A stretch of 64,000 nt of DNA from Thermomicrobium sp. CFH 73360 (lineage in GTDB: Bacteria > Chloroflexota > Chloroflexia > Thermomicrobiales > Thermomicrobiaceae). Both the position numbers and the translations under genes were made by a program. Where the stretch lies: contig NZ_JAMSLS010000002.1 in NCBI RefSeq assembly GCF_023806465.1, forward strand, positions 707,105 through 771,104, read 5' to 3'. Below, in pieces: positions 55,315 to 63,245 of this stretch (position 1 is its first letter; each line of letters starts with the position of its first letter). A model generated the notes under the pieces. The model was not told where the DNA came from and made no database searches. It saw only the letters and a program-made list of their open reading frames with translations.

Positions 55315-55344
55315 TTGACAGGATGACCTGCTGTGGGGTACTTT
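55315..55344 (+). promoter_or_regulatory. Promoter of the antiporter/formate dehydrogenase operon
   Basis: A perfect TTGACA at 55315-55320, an 18-base spacer and TACTTT at 55339-55344. The antiporter start is about 155 bases downstream, so there is a leader long enough for regulation. All genes from 55506 to 62874 follow on the same strand with short gaps or overlaps, so this is the best candidate for the operon promoter. Confidence 0.5.
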
Positions 55345-55505
55345 TTGGGCAAGCAAGAGGGCGATGGAGTCCGCCCGGGCGAGCGTCAAGCCCGAACTGC
55401 CGAGCGTGGCTGATGGCTCCTGTCCACACGGTGTGTGGGCAGGAGCTTTCTCTTTCCGCCCCCGCCGTGTGGTACAGATCGGCTCGCGAGAACGGGGGTG
55501 GAAGA

Positions 55506-56682
55506 ATGGAGAATGTTTGGGCGATCGCAGCGATCTGGGTCGCACTCGCCTTCGTAGCAAGCATCTTTTCGATTCGACTCGGGATCTCTGTTGCACTCCT
55601 TGAAATATTGGTGGGGGTCGCGGCTGGTAATCTTTTCCACCTCCAAGTGACCGACTGGATTAACACCCTGGCGGGGTTTGGGGCGGTCCTCTTGACCTTT
55701 CTCGCTGGGGCGGAGATTGAGCCGGAGGCTCTACGGCGGCACCTCAAGCCGAGCTTGGCGATTGGCATCGCTGGGTTCCTTTTCCCTTTCTTTGGCGCTG
55801 CGGCCTTTGCGCGTTTTGTGGCTGGCTGGACGACTCCGCAAGCCTGGATCGCGGGGACTGCGCTCTCCACGACCTCGGTGGCGGTGGTTTACGCCGTCAT
55901 GGTCGAAACTGGGCTCAACGAGACTGACCTCGGCAAGTTGATCCTCGCCGCCTGCTTTGTAAACGACCTCGGCACCGTGCTCGCGCTGGGGCTCATCTTC
56001 GCCAACTACAACCTCTGGTTGCTCGTCTTCACGGTGGTGACCATCGCCATCTTGGCTGTACTGCCACGGGCGATGCGCTTCGTGGTTACGGTCTGGGGGA
56101 ACCGGGTGAGTGAGCCGGAGGTTAAGGTTCCTGCTGCTTGTGCTTTTCTTCCTCGGCTGGCTGGCGACGCGGGCGAAGAGTGAAGCTGTCTTGCCGGCCT
56201 ATCTCGTCGGTCTCGTCGTAGCGGGGATCTTTACGCACCAGCGGACGTTGATGTTGCGGTTGCGCACGATTGCCTTCGCGTTGCTGACGCCGTGGTACTT
56301 TCTGAAGGCTGGCCTCTATGTGTCGATTCCGGCATTGGTGACCGGCATCGGCCTTGTCGTTGCCCTGCTCGTGGTCAAGATGGTGACCAAGCTGATTGGT
56401 GTGGGGCCGCTCACCCTGCTCTTTGGAATGGGGCGTCCCAGTTCGGCTTATACCACGCTGCTCATGTCGACCGGTCTGACGTTCGGGACAATTTCGGCCC
56501 TCTTCGGGCTGAATAATGGGATCATCAATCAGGCACAGTACACTGCGCTCGTGACGGCGGTTATCGGTTCGGCGCTAGTTCCCACGTGGATTGCGCAAAC
56601 ATTCTTCTTACCGCACACACCAGAGCCGGAGCAGGCCAGGGAGCCCATCGTGACGGTTCCTGTGGCGGAAGGAGAGGAGTAA
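55506..56682 (+). pseudogene. CPA2-family (Kef-type) cation/H+ antiporter, split by one frameshift
   Basis: First frame from ATG 55506: MENVWAIAAIWVALAFVASI, LGISVALLEILVGVAAGNLF, GFGAVLLTFLAGAEIEPEAL, GTALSTTSVAVVYAVMVETG and FVNDLGTVLALGLIFANYNL, ending NRVSEPEVK. The next conserved helix, FLLLVLFFLGWLATRAKSEA, and the rest (VLPAYLVGLVVAGIFTHQRT, FLKAGLYVSIPALVTGIGLV, FGMGRPSSAYTTLLMSTGLT) are in the neighbouring frame up to 56682. Removing one G near 56125-56127 restores a single 391-residue protein with about twelve helices. No RCK/TrkA domain follows. As written the first product stops at 56183; GTG 56110 could restart the second half. Six bases before the UspA gene. Confidence 0.8.
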
Positions 56683-56688
56683 CACGCA

Positions 56689-57114
56689 ATGTACCGAAAG
56701 ATCTTGGTCGGCTTTGACGGGTCCGATGGCGCGAAGGCGGCACTGCGTCATGCCATTGAGTTGGCCCGTCGCTTTGGTGCCGAACTCTGGAGTTTGTCGG
56801 TGATCGAAACGCCGCATTGGGCGACGGCCACGGTCGGTGAGGTCGATGAGCAACGGCGACTCATTGAGGAGGAGTTGGAGCGCCTCCAACAGGCGGCGCG
56901 CACGCAGGCCGCAGAGTTTGGGCTGGAGATCCACGCGGTGACGCGCCTGGGGCACCCCGCACAACTGCTTGTCCAAGAGGCCCAACGCGGCAACTTTGAC
57001 CTTTTAGTCATTGGCCACAGTGGTCGTTCCGGTGTGTGGGGTGTCTTCCTTGGCACGACCGCAGACAAGGTTGTTCGCCATGCACCGTGCAGCGTCTTGG
57101 TCGTGCGGTGGTAG
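56689..57114 (+). CDS. Universal stress protein (UspA family), ATP-binding type
   Basis: 141 residues. MYRKILVGFDGSDGAKAALR with the ATP-site Asp, and the GHSGRSGVWGVFLGTTADKV motif (G-x2-G-x9-G-T/S) closing with APCSVLVVRW mark the ATP-binding class. Such proteins often accompany and gate CPA2 antiporters; here it follows one by six bases and precedes the formate dehydrogenase genes, so it may tune the transporter to energy state. GGAGAGGAG ribosome site. Confidence 0.93.
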   Translation: MYRKILVGFDGSDGAKAALRHAIELARRFGAELWSLSVIETPHWATATVGEVDEQRRLIEEELERLQQAARTQAAEFGLEIHAVTRLGHPAQLLVQEAQRGNFDLLVIGHSGRSGVWGVFLGTTADKVVRHAPCSVLVVRW

Positions 57115-57120
57115 CCAGCC

Positions 57121-57903
57121 ATGAAGACAGCACACCGTGAAGCTCCTCCACGCTACGTGATCGCAGAGATCCGTCATCTGCTTGCCAAGTCGGGCTGCCC
57201 ACTCTGCCATGCTGAGGCAGAAGCGCTCGAGCGGTTTCTGTTTTGGTTCTTTCATGAATCGTACGGGGAGCCTGAGATTGTTCTGCAATATGTTCGGTCG
57301 CGTGGTTTCTGCGCAGAGCACCTGAAACTCGTCGCTGAGCGTGGACCGCAGTGGCAGGTCTCGGCAATGTTTTCGTGGATCATCGAGGATCTGCTAACTG
57401 CTCTCCGCACTTCACTCGCAGCAGTTGCGGAGAAGAGACCTTTGCGATTCCGATCCTGGCGTAAAGGGGCGACCAGGGTGGTCGAACCAACCGCTGGGTG
57501 TCTCTTCTGCGACGTGATTGAGCGGACACAGGAGAGCCTTATCCCCATGCTGCTGGAAGCGCTGGAGTACGACGAAACACTGCGTGCTCGCTTCGTCGAG
57601 GTCGGCGGCTGTTGCGTTCCGCACGCTCTGCTTGTTGCACGGTCGGCGCGAGGAGAGCAACAGCGTGGGCTTCTGCTCGTTCTCGAGGTGTTGCAGAAGC
57701 AGCTCGAGTCCACCAAGCACGATCTGGACGAGTTCTTCCGCAAAGCTGACTACCGGTATGCGCATGAACCACGCGGTGCGGAGCAGCATGCCTGGCGCCG
57801 TGCCCTTGTACAGTTCGGATACAAAAGTGACCGAGAATCACCGACACAGCGCCAAACGTCGCAAGAGCAGGGTGCTCATTGCCCCCCTCGGAAACGAGGG
57901 TGA
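57121..57903 (+). CDS. Two-repeat CxxC/CxxH protein (DUF6062-like)
   Basis: 260 residues with two copies of one module: KSGCPLCHAEAEALERFLFW followed by RSRGFCAEHLKLV, and TAGCLFCDVIERTQESLIPM followed by VGGCCVPHALL. Each module has a CxxC pair and, about 40 residues later, a Cys-x2-His, a spacing that suggests one zinc or an iron-sulfur centre per module. C-terminal tail is basic and low-complexity. Similar proteins are found in Chloroflexi and other thermophiles; function unknown. Position six bases after UspA and 36 before the formate dehydrogenase suggests a role in metal or cluster delivery or in assembly of that enzyme (inference). A shorter paralogue lies at 54350-55057. Confidence 0.8.
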   Translation: MKTAHREAPPRYVIAEIRHLLAKSGCPLCHAEAEALERFLFWFFHESYGEPEIVLQYVRSRGFCAEHLKLVAERGPQWQVSAMFSWIIEDLLTALRTSLAAVAEKRPLRFRSWRKGATRVVEPTAGCLFCDVIERTQESLIPMLLEALEYDETLRARFVEVGGCCVPHALLVARSARGEQQRGLLLVLEVLQKQLESTKHDLDEFFRKADYRYAHEPRGAEQHAWRRALVQFGYKSDRESPTQRQTSQEQGAHCPPRKRG

Positions 57904-57939
57904 GTACACTTGCTCAAGAACGAACAGGAGGGCGTTGGG

Positions 57940-60900
57940 ATGCAGCTGCTGCAGGGGCTCCGCAATCACATTGGTTTAGTTCCGAATCCAGTAAGTCAGG
58001 CTACACGACAGGCACGGTCCCGCATCCGTGGTGCTGAGGTGAGCATCAGCGTCTGCCCATACTGCGCCGTTGGCTGCTCGCAACTTGTCTATACCAAGGA
58101 CGGCCGTATTCTTGACATCGAGGGAAACTACGAGAGCCCAATCAATGGCGGCACCCTCTGCCCCAAAGGGGCAGCGACCTGGCAGCTGATTCACAGCCCA
58201 CTGCGCGAGCTCCGCGTCAAGTATCGCGCACCCTATAGTGACCATTGGGAGGAGCGTTCCCTCGACTGGGCGATGGAACGCATTGCCCAGCTTGTCAAGC
58301 AAACCCGAGATGCGACCTTCGTTCATCGTGATGAAAACGGTCTGGTGGTCAACCGGACGCTCGGCATTGCGCACCTGGGCGGCGCAACACTCGACAACGA
58401 AGAGAACTATCTCATCAAAAAGCTCTTCACTGGGGGGCTCGGGATCGTCGCCGTTGAAAACCAAGCCCGCATATGACACTCCAGCACGGTGCCCGGTCTG
58501 GGCGCCCGACTTGGACGAGGTGGTGCCACAACCACTCTGGCCAGCCTGGCCGAGAGTGACTGCATCGTCATCATGGGCTCAAATATGGCCGAGAACCATC
58601 CCGTCGGCTTCCGCTTCGTTGTCAAGGCACGGGAGCGTGGTGCGCGCATCATCCATGTTGATCCCCGCTTTTCACGCACCTCGGCACTAGCCGACCTCCA
58701 CGTACCGATCCGCCCGGGAAGCGACCTGGTTTTCCTTGGTGCTCTGGTGAACTACGTCCTAAACTCCGAGCGCTGGAACAGTGATCCGTTCTTCCGTGAG
58801 TATGTGCTGCACTATACGAATGCCAGCGTGCTTGTCTCTCCCGACTTCCGTGATACGGAAGACTTGGCTGGAGTTTTCAGCGGCTACGATCCGCAGCAGC
58901 ACCGGTACGATCCCTCGAGCTGGCAGTATGCTGGCCGGGTCCAACCGCTGGACGGGGAACGCTGGCCCTGTCGCCCGCGCATCGAACCCGAGCGCGATCC
59001 GACACTTCAGCACCCTAACTGTGCGTTGCAGGTGGTGAAACGCCACTTTGCGCGCTACACACCGGAACTCGTCGAGCAAGCGTGTGGCGTCCCTCGCGAT
59101 CTTTTTGTCGAAGTCGCCGACACGATCCTCGCTAACTCGGGCCGTGACCGGACAACTGCCTTCTGCTATGCCGTCGCCTGGACGCAGCACACGATCGGCA
59201 CGCAGATCATTTCCTGCTGTGCGCTGCTGCAGCTCCTGCTCGGCAACATTGGTCGGCCGGGCGGTGGAATCCTCGCCTTGCGGGGGCACGCGACGATTCA
59301 AGGGTCCACCGATATCCCAACCCTCTTCGATCTGCTGCCTGGGTATCTGAAGATGCCTCAGGCAATCCCGCAGCATGCAACGCTCGCCGACTACTTTGCC
59401 CATGAGCGCCCTGCAACCGGTCTCTGGTACGACATGCCCAAGTTCCTCATTTCGCTCCTCAAAGCATGGTATGGTGATGCCGCAACACCGGAAAATGACT
59501 TCGCCTACGAATTCCTGCCAAAAATCGGCGGCGACTACTCGTTCCAATCGATCCTGACTATGATGAAGGACGGGATCATTAAGGGCCTCTTTGTCATGGG
59601 GATGAATCCGGCCGTCGGTGGCCAGAACGCCCGACTGGCTCGCCAGGCATTGGCCAATCTCGATTGGCTCGTTGTTCGCGATGTCCACGAGATCGAAACG
59701 GCTTCCTTCTGGTATGACGCTCCTGAGGTGCGAAGTGGCGAGGTCCGGCCGCAGGACATCAAGACCGAAGTGTTCTTCCTCCCCGCGGCCATCGCTGCTG
59801 AAAAGGACGGGACATTCACGAACACGCATCGCCTCGTGCAGTGGCATGACAAAGCGGTCGATCCGCCAGGAGATGCCCGCTCGGAGGCTCACTTCGTCTT
59901 CCAGTTGGGACAGCGCCTCAAGGAGCTCTACGCCGGTGATGAGTCACCAGCTGGTCGGCAAATCGCTGCCCTCACGTGGGATTACCCAACAGTGGGGCCA
60001 CATCAGGAGCTTGACCTCATGGCCGTGGCTCGGGAGATCAGCGGATACCGGGTCAGCGATGGCCGCCCGGTCGCGGGCTTTCAGGAGCTGGCTGATGACG
60101 GCTCAACAGCCTGCGGGTGCTGGATTTATTCGGGCATTGTCACGCCCGAAGGGGAGCACCGTGCCAAGCGACGTCGTGGTGATGATCGCGCCAGTCTCGA
60201 CTGGGGCTTTGCCTGGCCTGCCAACCGTCGGATCCTTTACAACCGTGCCTCGGCTGACCCGCAGGGACGCCCCTGGAGTGAACGGAAGAAGTGGATCTGG
60301 TGGGACCCCGAACAGCAACGGTGGGTCGGCTACGATGTGCCGGACTTCCCGGCGAGCAAGCCACCGGATTATCAGCCGCCGCCGGGCGCTCGTGGGCTTG
60401 AGGCGCATCCGGGCACGGCACCGTTCATCATGATGCTTGATGGGCAGGGATGGCTCTTCGTCCCACGGGGGCTCTTGGACGGACCTCTACCTACCCATTA
60501 CGAGCCGTGGGAGACACCGGTCACCAACCCGCTCTATCCCGCTCAGCCGCGGAGTCCGGTGGCACCAGTCTTCCTCCGCCCAGACAACCCGTATCACGAG
60601 ATTGGTGACCCGCGCTATCCGTACGTCATCACGACTTACCGACTTACGGAGCATCACACCGCTGGTGGCATGAGTCGCTGGGTACCCTGGCTGGCCGAGT
60701 TGCAGCCCGCCGGCTTTGTCGAACTCAGTCCGGAGCTTGCCCGTGAACTGGGGATCACCACTGGCGATTGGGTCGTCGTTGAGACTGCCCGTGGCTGTGC
60801 AGAAGCTCGTGCGCTGGTCACCGAGCGTGTCCAGCCGCTTGTCATCGCAGGGCGAACCGTGCATGTCATCGGCATGCCGTGGCATTTCGGTTTTGGTGGG

Positions 60901-61029
60901 CTGGCAACGGGTGGTATCGCCAACGAGCTCGCTGCCCTCGTTAAAGACCCCAATTCGCTCATCCACGAGGCCAAGTCATTCACCTGCACGATCCGCAAGG
61001 GACGGCTGCAAGAGGGGGTGGTGCGGTGA
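57940..61029 (+). CDS. fdhA: Formate dehydrogenase alpha subunit, selenocysteine-containing (UGA at 58474-58476)
   Basis: 1029 residues counting the in-frame UGA as Sec179. The UGA is in ENQARI-UGA-HSSTVPG, the exact place of the active-site Sec in E. coli FdnG (motif ARVUH), and frame and homology run on both sides. N-terminal [4Fe-4S] Cys: SVCPYCAVGC (39, 42, 46) and LCPKG. Bis-MGD molybdenum/tungsten domain: PGLGARLGRGGATT, NPAVGGQNARLARQAL, NTHRLVQWHDKAV; C-terminal MGD-binding barrel with VITTYRLTEHHTAGGMSRWV. Start ATG 57940 with AGGAGGG seven bases upstream. No Tat signal is visible, so the enzyme should face the cytoplasm. Oxidises formate to CO2 and passes electrons to the Fe-S beta subunit. 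Confidence 0.95.
58474..58506 (+). promoter_or_regulatory. UGA codon and bacterial SECIS hairpin
   Basis: After the UGA (58474-58476), GGTGCCC (58488-58494) pairs with GGGCGCC (58500-58506) with one G-U wobble, leaving the loop GGTCT (58495-58499). The E. coli fdhF SECIS also has a GGUCU loop at a similar distance (about 18 bases after UGA), where SelB binds. It lies inside the coding frame. Confidence 0.9.
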
Positions 61030-61877
61030 ACAGTGAAAGCACGCTGGTCGGCCGCACGCGCGCTCGCCCCGGTGCTTTCGGGTTCCTGACAGATACGACG
61101 CTCTGCATCGGCTGCAAGGCGTGTGAAGTCGCCTGTAAGCAGTGGAACCAGCTGCCGATGGATGACTTTGGCTTTACCGGTATGAGTTACGACAACACCG
61201 GTGACCTCGGCGCAACCACCTGGCGGCATGTCGCTTTCATCGAACGCGTTGCCGATCGGCAGGGGCGGCGTCCAACGCGGCTCCAACCTTTCCAGAGTCA
61301 CTGGCTGATGCTCAGCGATGTGTGTAAACACTGCGTCAATGCGGGATGCATGGAGGCCTGCCCCACCGGGGCGATTATCCGTACCGAATTCGACACTGTT
61401 GTCATTCAACAGGATGTTTGCAATGGCTGCGGCTACTGTGTCCCTGCGTGCCCCTTCGGTGTTCCAGCGCTGAGCCCACTTGATGGTAAAGCGCATAAGT
61501 GCACGCTCTGCTACGACCGGCTGAAGGACGGCCTGGAGCCAGCCTGCTCAAAAGCCTGTCCGACCGATGCTATTCAGTTCGGACCGGTACACGCGTTGAT
61601 GGATCGTGCCAAAGCGCGTGTGGCTGAGCTTCAGGCGCAAGGCGTTGACGCACGGATCTACGGTGACGAAGCGCTCGGTGGCACCGGAGGAATCGGGGGG
61701 CTGAACGCTTTCTTTATCCTGACTGCTCCGCCGGAGGTGTACAACCTGCCAGCGGCGCCAGAACTCCCGCAGCGGCGGGTGCTACCGGCCTTCTTGACGA
61801 CGGCACTGGCAGCGTTGGTGCTCGGCGTGGCGACGCTCCTCTCCTTCTGGCGAACCAAGGAGGTGCGCCATGGCTGA
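61026..61877 (+). CDS. fdhB: Formate dehydrogenase beta (iron-sulfur) subunit
   Basis: 283 residues. Four [4Fe-4S] motifs: CIGCKACEVACKQW, CKHCVNAGCMEACPTGAI, CNGCGYCVPACPFG and CTLCYDRLKDGLEPAC with CSKACPTDAI, the four-cluster pattern of FdnH-type subunits. A C-terminal membrane helix (LTTALAALVLGVATLLSFW) anchors it to the membrane. GTG start overlaps the alpha subunit stop as GTGA. Carries electrons from alpha to the NrfD-like subunit, whose gene it overlaps by eight bases. Confidence 0.95.
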   Translation: MNSESTLVGRTRARPGAFGFLTDTTLCIGCKACEVACKQWNQLPMDDFGFTGMSYDNTGDLGATTWRHVAFIERVADRQGRRPTRLQPFQSHWLMLSDVCKHCVNAGCMEACPTGAIIRTEFDTVVIQQDVCNGCGYCVPACPFGVPALSPLDGKAHKCTLCYDRLKDGLEPACSKACPTDAIQFGPVHALMDRAKARVAELQAQGVDARIYGDEALGGTGGIGGLNAFFILTAPPEVYNLPAAPELPQRRVLPAFLTTALAALVLGVATLLSFWRTKEVRHG

Positions 61878-62874
61878 ACTGCGTCGTTGGCAACACCGGC
61901 GTGCCCCTGGAGAGCCAGTGAGCGCCGAAACACGCGAGAGCTACTACGGACTACCGGTCATTCACGGACCACACTGGCGGTGGCCGATCGTTTTCTACTT
62001 CGTGCTCGGAGGTCTGGCTGGTGGCAGTGCAGTGCTGGCGGCCGCAGCCCGGTTGGTTGGTGGGCGGTGGGCCAGGTCCGTCGTGCGGATCGGGAGGTAT
62101 CTAGCTTTCTTGGCGGTGTTGCCCGGTCCACTTCTCCTCATCGTCGACTTGGGGCGGCCCGAACGCTTTCATCACATGTTGCGGGTGGTCAAGTTGCGCT
62201 CTCCAATGTCAGTTGGTGTGTGGGGACTGGTGGGGTTTACCGCCAGTGCCTTCTTGAACGCGCTATGGCAAGCGGCCGAAGATGGCTTGCTCGGTCGGAG
62301 GGGAGTGGTTCGGTGCATCCGTCGGCTTCCTGACCGCGGTCTCGCGGCGATGAGTCTACTCCCGGCCTTTTTCCTCGCTGGATACACTGGCGTGCTGCTC
62401 GGTGCGACAGCTGTACCGCTGTGGGCACGGAATGCGCTCCGCTTGGGACCACTCTTCCTTTGTTCCGCGCTCTCGAGTGCTGCGGCGGCACTGTCCCTTC
62501 TTGTCGGGAGCGGGCCGGATGTTCAGCGAGTACGGCGCGCGCTCGAGCGGGTAGAACAGGTGGCGCTCGTTGGAGAACTCGCTCTGCTGGAAGCGGTACA
62601 GCGTGGCAGTGGAGACGTGGTCGGACGACCGATCACGGTGGGACTTGAGGGGCGTGCCTACGCGGGAGCACGGGCCAGTGCCGGGCTCGCGCTCGGACTG
62701 CACCTCCTGGCGCGGGTCGTGCCGCGCCGGTGCCGCACCGTGCTGCGGGTGCTCGCTGCGCTGGTCGCGTTCGGCGGAGCCTTTCTGCTACGTGCAGCGA
62801 TGGTCTTCGGCGGGCGCTGCTCAGCGGAGGACCCGAGAGCGACCTTCGTGATGACCCGCGGTGAGCGTCACTGA
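61870..62874 (+). CDS. NrfD/PsrC-type membrane subunit of formate dehydrogenase
   Basis: 334 residues, about eight membrane helices, no heme-ligating His pairs of the FdnI type seen. YFVLGGLAGGSAVLAAAARL, ILLIVDLGRPERFHHMLRVV (the LGRP segment) and WGLVGFTASAFLNALWQAAE are NrfD/PsrC features. It would hand electrons to the quinone pool. Combining an NrfD-type subunit with a cytoplasm-facing Sec formate dehydrogenase differs from the E. coli FdnGHI layout, where a cytochrome b is used. Confidence 0.9.
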   Translation: MAELRRWQHRRAPGEPVSAETRESYYGLPVIHGPHWRWPIVFYFVLGGLAGGSAVLAAAARLVGGRWARSVVRIGRYLAFLAVLPGPLLLIVDLGRPERFHHMLRVVKLRSPMSVGVWGLVGFTASAFLNALWQAAEDGLLGRRGVVRCIRRLPDRGLAAMSLLPAFFLAGYTGVLLGATAVPLWARNALRLGPLFLCSALSSAAAALSLLVGSGPDVQRVRRALERVEQVALVGELALLEAVQRGSGDVVGRPITVGLEGRAYAGARASAGLALGLHLLARVVPRRCRTVLRVLAALVAFGGAFLLRAAMVFGGRCSAEDPRATFVMTRGERH

Positions 62875-63194
62875 GTCTGGAATGGACGAGTTCCTTGCTT
62901 GCGGTAGAGATTGGGTGCTGATGTACCTGTGGTCCGTTACGGGTGAGATGGCGCTACTGGGTCGGTCTCCCCGAAGCGAGCCGAGTGCTCGTCTCCCGGC
63001 CAGGCATGTGCTCTGCTGTGGTGCGGTCGCTTGGTCATGCACGGTGGGGTTGTGTCTTCGATACTGTGCGGAGTACCGCGTGGACTGGTGAGGCTCTCCA
63101 TGCTCGCCGGCGTGAAAATGATTGGAGCGGGGCGCCTGACATTGGTATGACGCTGCTGTCGATGCTCGATGCGCAAGATCGGGCGCTGAAAAGA
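62875..63194. other. Intergenic between convergent genes, no gene seen
   Basis: About 320 bases after the NrfD gene. Open frames on both strands lack motifs and ribosome-binding sites. No terminator for the formate dehydrogenase operon was found on the plus strand here other than the shared hairpin listed next. Confidence 0.3.
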
Positions 63195-63220
63195 CCCGGG
63201 GGCGAACTCTCACCCCCGGG
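63195..63220 (-). terminator. Rho-independent terminator of the secreted protein gene
   Basis: On the minus strand CCCGGGGG (63220-63213) pairs with CCCCCGGG (63202-63195), and TCTTTTC follows. It lies 25 bases after the stop of the secreted protein. It may also serve the plus strand. Confidence 0.8.
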
Positions 63221-63245
63221 CCGACATCGCAACGTGGCAGATCGT

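Noticed and set aside
58759..59892. Minus-strand frame of 377 codons inside the formate dehydrogenase gene
   Set aside because: Antisense shadow of a conserved enzyme.
58489..61029. Second formate dehydrogenase ORF as a separate gene
   Set aside because: It is in the same frame as 57940-58476, separated only by one UGA at the catalytic position, with a SECIS hairpin; no ribosome site precedes it.
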